NCBI RefSeq assembly: GCF_964022235.1 | Contig: NZ_CAXHZL010000005.1 | Coordinates: 124,001 to 188,000 of the forward strand | DNA length: 64,000 nt | Direction: 5' to 3' | Source of the DNA: Limimaricola sp964022235 | GTDB taxonomy: Bacteria > Pseudomonadota > Alphaproteobacteria > Rhodobacterales > Rhodobacteraceae | Part shown: positions 1 through 8,113 of the stretch, piece after piece | Numbering within the stretch: the first letter of the stretch is position 1 | Layout of the letters: each line of letters opens with the position of its first letter | Notes under the pieces: generated by a model | Databases searched by the model: none | The model's input: the letters and a program-made list of their open reading frames with translations, nothing else | What the model was told of the DNA's origin: nothing | Translations under genes and position numbers: made by a program

Positions 1-112
1 CGTCGGCATCCGCGCGGTGCCGGTGGCCGAGGCGATGATGGCCTGCGTGCTGCTCGATCACTATCTGCTCGATCGTGGCCAGACCGGGGGCGCACGCGGT
101 ACCATCGGCTGA
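1..112 (+). CDS. aroC: Chorismate synthase, C-terminal end (partial)
   Basis: Only the last 36 codons are inside the window, in the frame ending with TGA at 110-112. The peptide begins VGIRAVPVAEAMMACVLLDH and matches the conserved C-terminal helix of chorismate synthase, which converts EPSP to chorismate at the end of the shikimate pathway. The 5' part lies upstream of the window, so length and catalytic residues cannot be judged. A strong intrinsic terminator follows 30 bases later. The call rests on one well-conserved motif. Confidence 0.82.
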   Translation, partial: VGIRAVPVAEAMMACVLLDHYLLDRGQTGGARGTIG

Positions 113-142
113 GGTCGTTGTTAGAGACAATTCAGAGACAAC

Positions 143-174
143 AAAGGCCGCCGGGGCATCCCTCGGCGGCCTTT
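143..174 (+). terminator. Rho-independent terminator after aroC
   Basis: A perfect 11-bp inverted repeat (143-153 with 164-174, AAAGGCCGCCG / CGGCGGCCTTT) with a 10-base loop sits 30 bases after the aroC stop. The right arm ends in TTT followed by CTCG. It also lies just downstream of the convergent gene ending at 186 and may work in both directions. Confidence 0.8.
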
Positions 175-185
175 CTCGTGGCGCG

Positions 186-1490
186 TCAGATCCAGTAGTA
201 AGGCGCGCCGTAATGGGTATAGGCCGCCTCTTCCCAACGCCGGTCCTCGTACCAGCGCTCGGGCCGCTCGGGCGCGCCCTGAAGCTGCGCCTCGGTGATG
301 TCGGTGCGATACCCGCCAAGGCCGGTGTCGTAGTCGAGCTTGGACCAAGGGATCGGGTGATGCTCTTCACCGATGCCGAGGAAGCCACCGAAGCCCATCA
401 CGGCGTAGGTGATTTTGCCGCTCTTCTTGTCGATCACGAGATGGTCGATGTGGCCAATCTTCTCGCCCCCGGCACCAAACACCTCGGTGCCGTTGACGCG
501 GTCGGACGAAATCGTGCTGTGGCTGTCGCTGTAGTCGAACATGATGTCCTCCTGTGCTGTCTCGGGTGTAAAACCAACAGCCCTGCCCGGCTGTTCCGAC
601 GCGCGCGCCGGTGCGCCGGTTTTGGCCGATGGCCGCCGTGCCAGCTGCACCGCGAGGATGCCCGCCGCCACCACCGCGACGCCCAGCGCGTCCGTACCGC
701 CCAGCGCCTCGCCCAAGAGCACGGCGGCGATGACAACGCCGAAGACGGGGTTGAGGAAGTGGAACGTCGCCGCCTTCACCGCGCCGATCCGCTCGACCAG
801 CACGAACCACACCAGCGTCGCCAGAACACCCGGCACCAGCACGGTGTAGACGAAGGCCAGAACGAGCGGCCATGACCACCCCACAGCCCATGTCTCCAAG
901 ATCAGCGCCGGGGGCAGCAGCGCCGCCGCGCCGACCAGCATCTGCAGGCCGACCACCATCATCAGGTTGCCACCCGAAGCCGCGCCGCGCACCGCCAGGG
1001 TCGCCGTGGCCAGCGCCAGCGCTGCCACGCCGCACAGCGACACTGCGAAGAGGTCGAGCCCGCCCGCCATACGCCCGCCCATGATGATTGCCACGCCCGC
1101 GAACCCAGCGACGAGGCCCAGAGCCGCGATGGGCGGCAACCGGTCGCGCAGCACCACCCAGCCGATCAGCGCCACCAGAAGCGGCATGGTCGAGGCGATG
1201 ATCGATGCGACCGAGGCACCGATCCACTGCATCGCCACGAAGTTCAGCCCCAGATACAGCGCGTTCTGGCACAGGCCGAAGATCACCACCCCGCGCCACT
1301 GGCCCCGGCTCAGCCGCGCCGTCTGCCGCAAGGCCAGCGCGATGCCGATGGCGATGGCGCCGGAGGCCAGAAACCGCAGCGTCAGCGCGGTGAGCGGCGG
1401 CGCGTAGGTGACGACCACCCGCGCCGAGGTGAAGGCCGAAGACCACATCAGCGCGAAAGCGAGCCCGAGCCCGAGTGACCTGAGATCCAT
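186..1490 (-). CDS. EamA/DMT-family transporter read in frame into a PRC-barrel domain (apparent fusion)
   Basis: One uninterrupted 434-codon frame. Residues 1 to about 285 are a drug/metabolite-transporter protein of ten hydrophobic segments in two EamA repeats, an inner-membrane exporter of unknown substrate; 285-300 residues is the usual length of that family. Residues 317-434, from MFDYSDSHSTISSD, are a complete PRC-barrel domain ending in an acidic/aromatic tail, a domain normally encoded as a separate small protein. About 30 low-complexity residues join them and contain a good ribosome binding site directly before the internal ATG at 542. So either the transporter gene has lost its stop codon, giving a fusion plus a separately started PRC protein, or a sequence error removed a stop. 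The transporter start ATG at 1490 follows a GGAGG-like site. Confidence 0.75.
   Translation of the reverse strand: MDLRSLGLGLAFALMWSSAFTSARVVVTYAPPLTALTLRFLASGAIAIGIALALRQTARLSRGQWRGVVIFGLCQNALYLGLNFVAMQWIGASVASIIASTMPLLVALIGWVVLRDRLPPIAALGLVAGFAGVAIIMGGRMAGGLDLFAVSLCGVAALALATATLAVRGAASGGNLMMVVGLQMLVGAAALLPPALILETWAVGWSWPLVLAFVYTVLVPGVLATLVWFVLVERIGAVKAATFHFLNPVFGVVIAAVLLGEALGGTDALGVAVVAAGILAVQLARRPSAKTGAPARASEQPGRAVGFTPETAQEDIMFDYSDSHSTISSDRVNGTEVFGAGGEKIGHIDHLVIDKKSGKITYAVMGFGGFLGIGEEHHPIPWSKLDYDTGLGGYRTDITEAQLQGAPERPERWYEDRRWEEAAYTHYGAPYYWI
540..553 (-). promoter_or_regulatory. Internal ribosome binding site and ATG for the PRC-barrel domain
   Basis: On the minus strand AGGAGGA (553-547) stands five bases before ATG (542-540), inside and in frame with the transporter reading frame. 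This is among the best Shine-Dalgarno matches in the window. It suggests that the 118-residue PRC-barrel protein (186-542) is translated on its own whatever the fate of the longer frame. Confidence 0.65.
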
Positions 1491-1512
1491 CGACTACCTC
1501 CTTGCGGCAACG

Positions 1513-1541
1513 AAAAAGGGCCGCCCCTCTCGGGGCGACCC
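1513..1541 (-). terminator. Rho-independent terminator of the HU gene
   Basis: Read on the minus strand, a 10-bp stem (1541-1532 with 1527-1518, one G-T pair) closes a 4-base loop and is followed by TTTTT (1517-1513). It lies 45 bases after the HU stop codon and before the transporter start at 1490, so it separates the two genes. Confidence 0.85.
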
Positions 1542-1585
1542 TTTCGTCATTTCGTCCGGGCCGCAAGGCCGCGGCGCGTCGAGGA

Positions 1586-1876
1586 TCACTCCTCGTTGAC
1601 GCTGTCCTTCAGGGCCTTGGCGATGGTCATCTTGACCACCTTGTCGGCGTCCTTCTTGATCTGCTCGCCCGTCGCGGGGTTGCGGACCATGCGCTCGGGG
1701 CGCTCGCGGCAGTAGATCTTGCCGACGTTCGGCAGGGTCACAGCGCCGCCCTGCGACACTTCGCGGGTGATGATGGCGACCAGCGCGTCCAGATGGGCGC
1801 CAGCGGATTTCTTGTCGCCGCCGGTCTCGTCGGCGATGGCGCTGACGAGCTGCGCCTTGGTCATCGGTTTGGCCAT
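1586..1876 (-). CDS. HU-family DNA-binding protein
   Basis: Encodes 96 residues starting MAKPMTKAQLVSAIADETG. The two N-terminal helices are followed by the beta-arm region with VTLPNVGKIYCRERPERMVR and NPATGEQ, which is the HU/IHF nucleoid-protein fold that bends DNA. The start at 1876 is chosen because TAAGGAGA lies at proper spacing before it; an upstream in-frame ATG at 1972 would add 32 residues without family similarity. The beta-arm tip reads RNPATGEQIKK, keeping the intercalating proline. The HU or IHF subunit cannot be assigned, but the sequence looks like a divergent HU-beta. It is a single gene with its own terminator. Confidence 0.9.
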   Translation of the reverse strand: MAKPMTKAQLVSAIADETGGDKKSAGAHLDALVAIITREVSQGGAVTLPNVGKIYCRERPERMVRNPATGEQIKKDADKVVKMTIAKALKDSVNEE

Positions 1877-2008
1877 TCCAGGTCTCCTTACCACAGCCCG
1901 CTTGGGGCGTATTCCTGCGCCGCTTGGCGCGACGTGTTGCCTAGACCCACAATGAAACAATCGCCAATGCAAGCAAAAACCGATGTTTCCTTGCGGTATC
2001 GGCGGGTT

Positions 2009-3484
2009 TCAGAGGAAAGCCGTCTCTTCGAAGCTACGCAGTTTGCGGCTGTGGATGCGTTCGAGCGGCATTTCGCGCAGCCGCTCCATCGCCCGGATCC
2101 CGATCATCAGGTGGCGCGCCACCTGCGTCTTGTAGAAATCCGACGCCATGCCCGGCAGTTTCAGCTCACCGTGCAGCGGCTTGTCCGATACGCACAGCAA
2201 GGTGCCGTAGGGCACCCGGAACCGAAAGCCGTTGGCGGCGATGGTCGCACTTTCCATATCGAGCGCCACCGCGCGCGACTGGCTCAGCCGCTGCACCGGG
2301 CCGGACTGGTCGCGCAACTCCCAGTTGCGGTTGTCAATGGTGGCGACGGTGCCGGTGCGCATGATCCGCTTGAGATCGTAGCCCTCGAGCGCCGTCACCT
2401 GCTCCACCGCCTCCTCGAGCGCGATCTGGATCTCGGCCAGCGCCGGGATCGGCACCCAGACGGGCAGGTCGTCGTCGAGCACGTGATCCTCGCGCAGGTA
2501 GCCATGCGCGAGAACGAAATCGCCCAGACGCTGAGAGTTGCGCAGCCCCGCGCAGTGGCCGACCATCAGCCAGGCGTGCGGACGCAGCACCGCGATGTGG
2601 TCGGTCGCGGTCTTGGCGTTCGAGGGGCCGACGCCGATGTTGACCAGCGTGATCCCCTGCCCCTTTGCCCGCTTGAGGTGATAGGTCGGCATCTGCGGCA
2701 TCTTTGCGGGGATGTGCATCGCCCCTTCGGGATCCGTGATCACCTGATTGTTCGGCCCGACAAAGCTGGTGTAGCCGCTCTCGGGGTCGGCCAGCACGTG
2801 GCGCGCGTAGGCCTCGAACTCCTCGACATAGAACTGGTAGTTGGTGAACAGCACGTGGTTCTGGAAATGCGTCGGGTCGGTCGCCGTGTAATGCGCGAGC
2901 CGCGCCAGCGAATAATCGATCCGCTGCGCCGTGAAGGGGGCCAAGGGCCGCGCCCCGTCGGGATAGGTAAAGCCGTTGCCGTTGACGATGTCGTCATGCG
3001 TGGTGCTCAGATCCGGCACGTCGAAGACGTCGCGCAGATGGAACTCCATCGCCCCGTCCTGCGGCACCGTGACCGAAGGGTCGTTGGAGACCGCGAAATG
3101 CACCGGCATCGGCGTCTCCGACGCGCCGATCACCACCGGCACGCCGTGGTTTTCGATGAGCAGGCGCATCTGCTGCTTGAGGTAATTGCCGAACAGCTCG
3201 GGCCGCGTCACGGTCGTCGAATAGGTGCCGGGCTCGGCCACATGGCCAAAGCTCAGGCGGCTGTCGGCCTGTGCGAAGGTCGAGGTGGAAAACCGGATCT
3301 CGGGATAGAAGGCGCGATATCGCGTCTCGGGGATGCCGCCCTTCAGCGTCTCGGTGAACTTTTCGCACAAAAAGTGCGAGGCGCCCTCGTAGATCTCCTT
3401 GAGCCGCGCCAGCGCCGCCTCGGGATCGGTGAAGGCCTCGGCGGCGGGGCTCGGGGGGGTCTCGATCTTCAGCGTCTTCTCCAT
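2009..3484 (-). CDS. amn: AMP nucleosidase
   Basis: A 491-residue protein, the usual length for bacterial AMP nucleosidase, which hydrolyses AMP to adenine and ribose 5-phosphate in the cytosol. The N-terminal AMP-nucleosidase-specific domain (to about residue 180) is followed by a nucleoside-phosphorylase-like domain with VGPSNAKTATDHIAVLRPHA and, near the C-terminus, the ALDMESATIAANGF segment typical of the purine phosphorylase fold. The start lies five bases after the stop of adenine deaminase, so ade-amn form an operon. The product adenine is the substrate of the upstream gene, giving a two-step route from AMP to hypoxanthine and ammonia. Confidence 0.95.
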   Translation of the reverse strand: MEKTLKIETPPSPAAEAFTDPEAALARLKEIYEGASHFLCEKFTETLKGGIPETRYRAFYPEIRFSTSTFAQADSRLSFGHVAEPGTYSTTVTRPELFGNYLKQQMRLLIENHGVPVVIGASETPMPVHFAVSNDPSVTVPQDGAMEFHLRDVFDVPDLSTTHDDIVNGNGFTYPDGARPLAPFTAQRIDYSLARLAHYTATDPTHFQNHVLFTNYQFYVEEFEAYARHVLADPESGYTSFVGPNNQVITDPEGAMHIPAKMPQMPTYHLKRAKGQGITLVNIGVGPSNAKTATDHIAVLRPHAWLMVGHCAGLRNSQRLGDFVLAHGYLREDHVLDDDLPVWVPIPALAEIQIALEEAVEQVTALEGYDLKRIMRTGTVATIDNRNWELRDQSGPVQRLSQSRAVALDMESATIAANGFRFRVPYGTLLCVSDKPLHGELKLPGMASDFYKTQVARHLMIGIRAMERLREMPLERIHSRKLRSFEETAFL

Positions 3485-3489
3485 CTCGT

Positions 3490-5289
3490 TCAGTCCTGTC
3501 CTTCGAATGGTCCCGTGATCTCGAAGCGGGTGACGTCCACCAGCCCCAGATCCGATATGCGCAACTCGGGGATCACCACGAGTGCCAGCAGCGAGTGCTG
3601 CATGTAGGCGTTGTTGAGGGTGCAGCCAGCATCGCGCATCGCCGCCCCCATGTCATCGGCCGCGGCCGCCACCTCGCGCGCGGGCGCGTCCGACATCAGC
3701 CCCGCGATCGGCAACCGCACCAGCGCGCGCTCCTCGCCGTCGCGCCAGACGGTGACGCCGCCGCCGACCCGGCCCAGCCGGTTCGCGGCCCGGGCCATCA
3801 TCTCGGCATCGGTGCCGACCACGATCATGTGGTGGCTGTCATGCGCCACGGTCGAGGCGATTGCCATGCGCCCCTCGTAGCCAAAGCCCTCGACGAAGCC
3901 GTTCACGACCCCGCCGGTGCCGCGATGCCGCTCCACCAGCGCGATCCGGGCGACCGAGCCTGAGGGCACCACCGCGCCATCCTCGACGGGCAGCTCGCGC
4001 ACCAGTGCCTTTGTCGGCGCTTGGTTCTCGACCACGCCGATCACCTTGGCGCGCACCGTCTCGACCTCGCCGGGGGCCTCGACCTTGAAATCATCCGCCA
4101 TCAACTCCCGCCCGAGGCGCACGGTGTCGCGCGCCTTCAGGGGCCAGTCGTAATGCGGGCATGTGACACGCAGATCACCGTTCTCGGCCACCAGCACACC
4201 GCGCGCGAAGACCGTCTCGATCGGCAGGGCCTTCAGATCGGAGGTCAGGATCACGTCAGCGCGCCGCCCCGGCGCGATGCTGCCCAGTTCGCGCTCCATG
4301 CCGAAATGCGTGGCCGAATTGATCGTCGCCATCTGCAGCGCCACCACCGGATCGCAGCCGCAGGCAATGGCATGGCGCACCACCCGATCCATGTGGCCGT
4401 CGTTGACCAGCGTGCCGGAATGGCAGTCATCGGTGCAGAGCACGAAGTTGCGCGGGTCGAGACCTTTCTCCGTCACCGCAGTGATCTGGCTCTCCACGTC
4501 GTACCAAGCGCTCCCGAGCCGCAGCATCGAGCGCATGCCCTGCCGCACCCGGTCGATCGCGTCGCTCTCACGCGTGCCCTCGTGATCGTCGGCGGGTCCG
4601 CCCGCGACATAGGCGTGGAACGGCACGCCGCGGTCCGGGCTGGCGTAATGACCGCCCACCGTTTTGCCCGCGCGCATGGTCGCCGCGATCTCGGCCAGCA
4701 TCTTGGGGTCGCCCGCGACGACACCGGGGTAGTTCATCATCTCGCCCAAGCCCACGATGCCGGGCCATGACATCGCCTCGGCCACATCCTCGGGGGAGAT
4801 TTCGTGGCCGGTCGTCTCAAGGCCCGGCGCCGAGGGCGCGCAGGAGGGCATCTGGGTGAAGATGTTGACGGGCTGCATAAGCGCCTCGTCATGCATCATC
4901 CTGACGCCGTCGAGACCCAGCACGTTGGCGATCTCATGCGGGTCGGTGAACATCGTCGTGGTGCCATGCGGGATCACCGCGGCGGCGAATTCGGCCGGCG
5001 TCAGCATGCCGCTCTCGATATGCATATGCGCGTCGATCAGACCGGGGATCAGATAGCGCCCCCCGGCATCGACCACCTTCGTCCTCTCGCCGATGCAATG
5101 GCGCGCATCGGGGCCGACATAGGCAAAACGCCCCTCGGCCACCGCCACCTCCCAGCCGTCGAGGATCTCGCGGCTCTGCACGTTGACCAGACGGCCACCA
5201 CGGATCACGAGATCGGCGGCCTCGCGGCCCGCGGCCACGGCGACAAGACGGGGGGCGGTGTCGGCCCAGGATTTGAAGGCATGTTCCAT
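3490..5289 (-). CDS. ade: Adenine deaminase
   Basis: A 599-residue amidohydrolase with the metal-binding HMH in GLIDAHMHIESG (near residue 88), HGTTTMFTDPHEIANV, and DDCHSG further on, all characteristic of bacterial adenine deaminase (adenine to hypoxanthine plus ammonia). The C-terminal adenine-deaminase domain with VVGTDAEMMARAANRL is complete. It is the first gene of a minus-strand pair with amn. The 195-base gap to the divergent topoisomerase gene holds an imperfect palindrome at 5379-5400 that could be an operator. The pair would salvage purines or release nitrogen from AMP. Confidence 0.95.
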   Translation of the reverse strand: MEHAFKSWADTAPRLVAVAAGREAADLVIRGGRLVNVQSREILDGWEVAVAEGRFAYVGPDARHCIGERTKVVDAGGRYLIPGLIDAHMHIESGMLTPAEFAAAVIPHGTTTMFTDPHEIANVLGLDGVRMMHDEALMQPVNIFTQMPSCAPSAPGLETTGHEISPEDVAEAMSWPGIVGLGEMMNYPGVVAGDPKMLAEIAATMRAGKTVGGHYASPDRGVPFHAYVAGGPADDHEGTRESDAIDRVRQGMRSMLRLGSAWYDVESQITAVTEKGLDPRNFVLCTDDCHSGTLVNDGHMDRVVRHAIACGCDPVVALQMATINSATHFGMERELGSIAPGRRADVILTSDLKALPIETVFARGVLVAENGDLRVTCPHYDWPLKARDTVRLGRELMADDFKVEAPGEVETVRAKVIGVVENQAPTKALVRELPVEDGAVVPSGSVARIALVERHRGTGGVVNGFVEGFGYEGRMAIASTVAHDSHHMIVVGTDAEMMARAANRLGRVGGGVTVWRDGEERALVRLPIAGLMSDAPAREVAAAADDMGAAMRDAGCTLNNAYMQHSLLALVVIPELRISDLGLVDVTRFEITGPFEGQD

Positions 5290-5378
5290 CTTCGGATTTC
5301 ATACCAACCGGAGAGCCGCCGCAACCCCGGCCCACCGCGATTGCCCCCTCGGGCATCCATGAACAGATCGCCGATACC

Positions 5379-5400
5379 GTGCGTATTTGAGAATTCGCAC
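5379..5400. promoter_or_regulatory. Imperfect 22-bp dyad between ade and topoisomerase IB
   Basis: The sequence GTGCG-T-ATT-tgag-AAT-T-CGCAC pairs at 8 of 11 positions, about 80-90 bases from both divergent start codons. It has the form of a repressor operator, but no regulator can be named. Confidence 0.35.
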
Positions 5401-5484
5401 GCCTGCGCTTCGCGCGAGAGTGTGATCGGCCTCTCCGGAACGGTCTCGACCCATGTCGCGTTGCGCGCCAGAGGAGACCCGGCC

Positions 5485-6465
5485 ATGCCACCACCTGCCC
5501 AACTCGTCTACTACCCCGACTCGGAACCCGGCATCGCGCGCCGTCGCTGCGGTCGCGGATTTTCCTACACGGCACCCGATGGCACCACTATTGCGCGCGG
5601 CGCTGAGCGCCGCCGTCTCGACGCGCTCGCGGTGCCGCCCGCCTATGAAAACGTCTGGATCTGTCCCAAGCCAGAGGGTCATTTGCAGGCCACTGGTCTC
5701 GACGCGCGCACCCGCAAGCAATATCGCTACCACCCCGACTGGCGCGCATGGCGCGAGGCGCACAAGTTCGATCACCTTGCGGAGTTCGGCGACGCGCTGC
5801 CCGCGATCCGCCGCCGCATCCGCCGCGATCTCTCGGGCGAGGCGGGAGAGCTCGACTTCGCCATTGCCGCCGTTCTCGCCCTCATCGACCGGGTGTCGAT
5901 CCGCGTCGGCAACCCCGAGTACGCCGCGGAGAACCGCACCTACGGGGCCACGACACTGACGGGCCGACACATTCGGCTATCGGGTGGCGAGGTGCGGTTG
6001 CGCTATGTCGCCAAGGGCAGCAAGAAGGTGGACCGCAGCCTCAAGGATCGCCGCTTGATGAAGGTGCTGGGAGAGCTGCACGACCTTCCGGGCAAGCAGC
6101 TCATCGGCTGGATCGACGAGGACGGCACCCCGCGCGGCGTATCCTCGGGTCAGGTCAACGACCGGCTGGCCGAGATCACCGGCTCCGAGCATATCACCGC
6201 CAAGACCTTTCGCACTTGGGCGGGTTCCGAAGTGGCGCTGGCCTGCGCGCTCTCGAACGACGCGCTCAGTATCAAGGGCATGAGCGAAGCCGCCGCCGAG
6301 CGGCTCAACAACACGCCGACCATCGCGCGCAACAGTTACATCCACCCCCGCGTGATCGCTCTGCACGACACCGACCCCGAAGAGCGCGCCGCCCTGCTCG
6401 AAGACCTCCCCGAGACGGCCGGGCTGCGACAGGCCGAGCGCGCCTTGCTGAGGCTTCTGTCATGA
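5485..6465 (+). CDS. DNA topoisomerase IB (poxvirus/bacterial type)
   Basis: Encodes 326 residues, normal for bacterial topoisomerase IB, which relaxes supercoils through a 3'-phosphotyrosyl intermediate. The N-terminal YENVWICPKPEGHLQATG region and the catalytic domain are present. Conserved residues include the arginine in VSIRVGNPEYAAENRTYGAT, the lysine in KGSKK, the arginine in KTFRTWAGSEVA and the nucleophile Tyr285 in NTPTIARNSYIHPRV. The start at 5485 follows GAGGAG at good spacing; longer in-frame starts upstream run antisense through ade. The stop overlaps the next gene start (ATGA), so it is cotranscribed with DUF1810. Confidence 0.93.
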   Translation: MPPPAQLVYYPDSEPGIARRRCGRGFSYTAPDGTTIARGAERRRLDALAVPPAYENVWICPKPEGHLQATGLDARTRKQYRYHPDWRAWREAHKFDHLAEFGDALPAIRRRIRRDLSGEAGELDFAIAAVLALIDRVSIRVGNPEYAAENRTYGATTLTGRHIRLSGGEVRLRYVAKGSKKVDRSLKDRRLMKVLGELHDLPGKQLIGWIDEDGTPRGVSSGQVNDRLAEITGSEHITAKTFRTWAGSEVALACALSNDALSIKGMSEAAAERLNNTPTIARNSYIHPRVIALHDTDPEERAALLEDLPETAGLRQAERALLRLLS

Positions 6466-6869
6466 GTCTCGAGCGGTTCATCGAGGCGCAGAAGGACAGC
6501 TACGCCACAGCGCTGTCCGAGATCGAGGCGGGCCAGAAGCGCAGTCACTGGATGTGGTACATCTGGCCGCAGTTGCGCGGTCTCGGCCATTCGCCCATCG
6601 CGCAGCACTACGGCATCGACGGTATCGAGGAGGCGCGCGCCTATCTCGCCCACCCGGTGCTCGGCCCGCGCCTGATCGAGATCAGCCGTGCCCTTCTGGC
6701 ACACCGAGGCCGCAAGTCGGAGGAGATCCTCGGTGGCATCGACGCGCTGAAGCTGCGCAGTTCGGCCACGCTCTTCGCCGCGCAGCCCGATGCCGATCCG
6801 GTGTTCGCGGCGTTGCTCGATGCCTACTGCGACGGGCCCGACCCCGAAACCCTGAAACGGCTGCGCTGA
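6462..6869 (+). CDS. DUF1810 family protein
   Basis: Encodes 135 residues starting MSLERFIEAQKDSYATALSE and containing KRSHWMWYIWPQL, followed by HYGI and a terminal DAYCDGPDPETLKRL. This is the DUF1810 family of small cytosolic proteins of unknown function. It overlaps the topoisomerase stop by four bases, so the two are translationally coupled, though a functional link is only inference. No signal peptide or membrane segment. Confidence 0.88.
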   Translation: MSLERFIEAQKDSYATALSEIEAGQKRSHWMWYIWPQLRGLGHSPIAQHYGIDGIEEARAYLAHPVLGPRLIEISRALLAHRGRKSEEILGGIDALKLRSSATLFAAQPDADPVFAALLDAYCDGPDPETLKRLR

Positions 6870-6927
6870 ATGGGCCGCTTGCCGGAGCGCCCGGACGCGA
6901 GCAAGCTGTGGCGAAACTCGGAGGGCC

Positions 6928-7179
6928 ATGACGATGACATCGGCGGGCATATTGGCAGGTTTGTTCTGGAGCCTCATCGGCGGCCTCTGCATCGGCGCCG
7001 TCATCGCGGCGCTGATCATGACGATCCGCCACGGGCGCGACGCCAAGAGATCCGGCGGCGGTCATGTGCAGTTCGGCAAGAGTTGGTCCGTCAGCTTCGA
7101 GCGCAGCTACGAGTTGCGGTGGCCATGGCGCCGCGCGTCCGTTGCTTCGCCGCCGAACGACCCGCCGCCGCCGAGCTGA
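6928..7179 (+). CDS. Small membrane protein, hypothetical
   Basis: An 83-codon frame with one long hydrophobic segment (about residues 5-31, AGILAGLFWSLIGGLCIGAV onward), then a basic region and a proline-rich tail. It sits between two real plus-strand genes with a GGAGG motif before the ATG at 6928; the second ATG at 6934 has more usual spacing. I recognise no family. It may be a single-pass inner-membrane protein with a cytoplasmic basic tail. Confidence 0.5.
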   Translation: MTMTSAGILAGLFWSLIGGLCIGAVIAALIMTIRHGRDAKRSGGGHVQFGKSWSVSFERSYELRWPWRRASVASPPNDPPPPS

Positions 7180-7254
7180 CGTGGCGCGATACCTGTTTAG
7201 ATGGCGGTGGCCCGTAGGCTTGCATCGCGCCGCGCCGAGAGCGACAACCCCGAC

Positions 7255-8106
7255 ATGAACACGCTGCTTTCCTTCGGCCACGGTTACTCCGCTCGCGCGC
7301 TCACACACCTTTTGCCGGATGACTGGCGCGTTATCGGCACCACACGTTCTACCGAGAAGGCCGAGAGCCTGCGCGCCGAAGGCGTAAAGCCAGTGATCTG
7401 GCCCGGTAGCGATCTCACACAGGCGCTCGATGCCGCGACGCATCTGCTGATCTCCGCAGCACCCGACGGCGAGGGCGACCCAGTGCTGCGCGACTGGCAC
7501 GACGCCATCACCGCGCGCGCCGACCGCTTCGCATGGGTCGGTTATCTCTCGACCACGGGCGTTTACGGCGACCGCGAGGGTGGCTGGGTCGATGAGGACA
7601 GCGACCTGCGCCCCGCCACAAGACGCGGGCAGGCCCGAGTCGAGGCCGAGGCCGCGTGGCGGGCGATCCCCGATCTGCCGCTGCACATCTTTCGTCTTGC
7701 CGGGATCTACGGCCCCGGTCGCGGCCCCTTCGCCAAGGTGCGCGCGGGCACGGCCCGGCGCATCGTCAAACCGGGTCAGGTCTTCAGCCGCATCCATGTC
7801 GAAGACATCGCACAGGTGCTCATGGCCTCGATCAAGGCCCCGAGGCCCGGTGCGATCTACAATCTGTGCGACGACGATCCCGCCCCGCCGCAGGACGTCA
7901 TCGCCCACGCGGCAGAGCTTCTGGGGCTGCCGGTGCCGCCCGAGGTGGCGTTCGCCGAGGCCGAGATGACGCCGATGGCGCGCAGCTTCTATGCCGAATC
8001 GAAGATGGTGCGGAACGACCGGATCAAGGACGAGCTGGGCGTGAAGTTGATCCACCCCGACTACCGCTCGGGGCTGGCCGCGTTGCTGGAGGCCGAGAGG
8101 GGCTGA
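7255..8106 (+). CDS. SDR-family NAD(P)-dependent epimerase/oxidoreductase (YeeZ-like)
   Basis: Encodes 283 residues beginning MNTLLSFGHGYSARALTHLL, where GHGYSA is a variant Rossmann dinucleotide-binding loop. STTGVYGDREGGWVDE carries the YGD segment of extended SDR proteins, and FRLAGIYGPGR and the HVEDIA motif follow. This matches the YeeZ-like atypical SDRs, whose substrate is unknown. The start at 7255 is preferred because the preceding 18 in-frame codons lack similarity to the family; the ribosome binding site is weak. It converges with dxs seven bases away. Confidence 0.85.
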   Translation: MNTLLSFGHGYSARALTHLLPDDWRVIGTTRSTEKAESLRAEGVKPVIWPGSDLTQALDAATHLLISAAPDGEGDPVLRDWHDAITARADRFAWVGYLSTTGVYGDREGGWVDEDSDLRPATRRGQARVEAEAAWRAIPDLPLHIFRLAGIYGPGRGPFAKVRAGTARRIVKPGQVFSRIHVEDIAQVLMASIKAPRPGAIYNLCDDDPAPPQDVIAHAAELLGLPVPPEVAFAEAEMTPMARSFYAESKMVRNDRIKDELGVKLIHPDYRSGLAALLEAERG

Positions 8107-8113
8107 GCGCGCC

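Noticed and set aside
1502..3607. 701-codon open frame on the plus strand
   Set aside because: It lies antisense to HU and amn, whose identities are certain. Long antisense open frames are expected from GC-rich codon use, and its product is His/Arg-rich with no domain.
4804..5484. Longer N-terminus for topoisomerase IB
   Set aside because: It would run antisense through adenine deaminase and nearly double the protein; the ATG at 5485 has a good ribosome binding site and gives family length.
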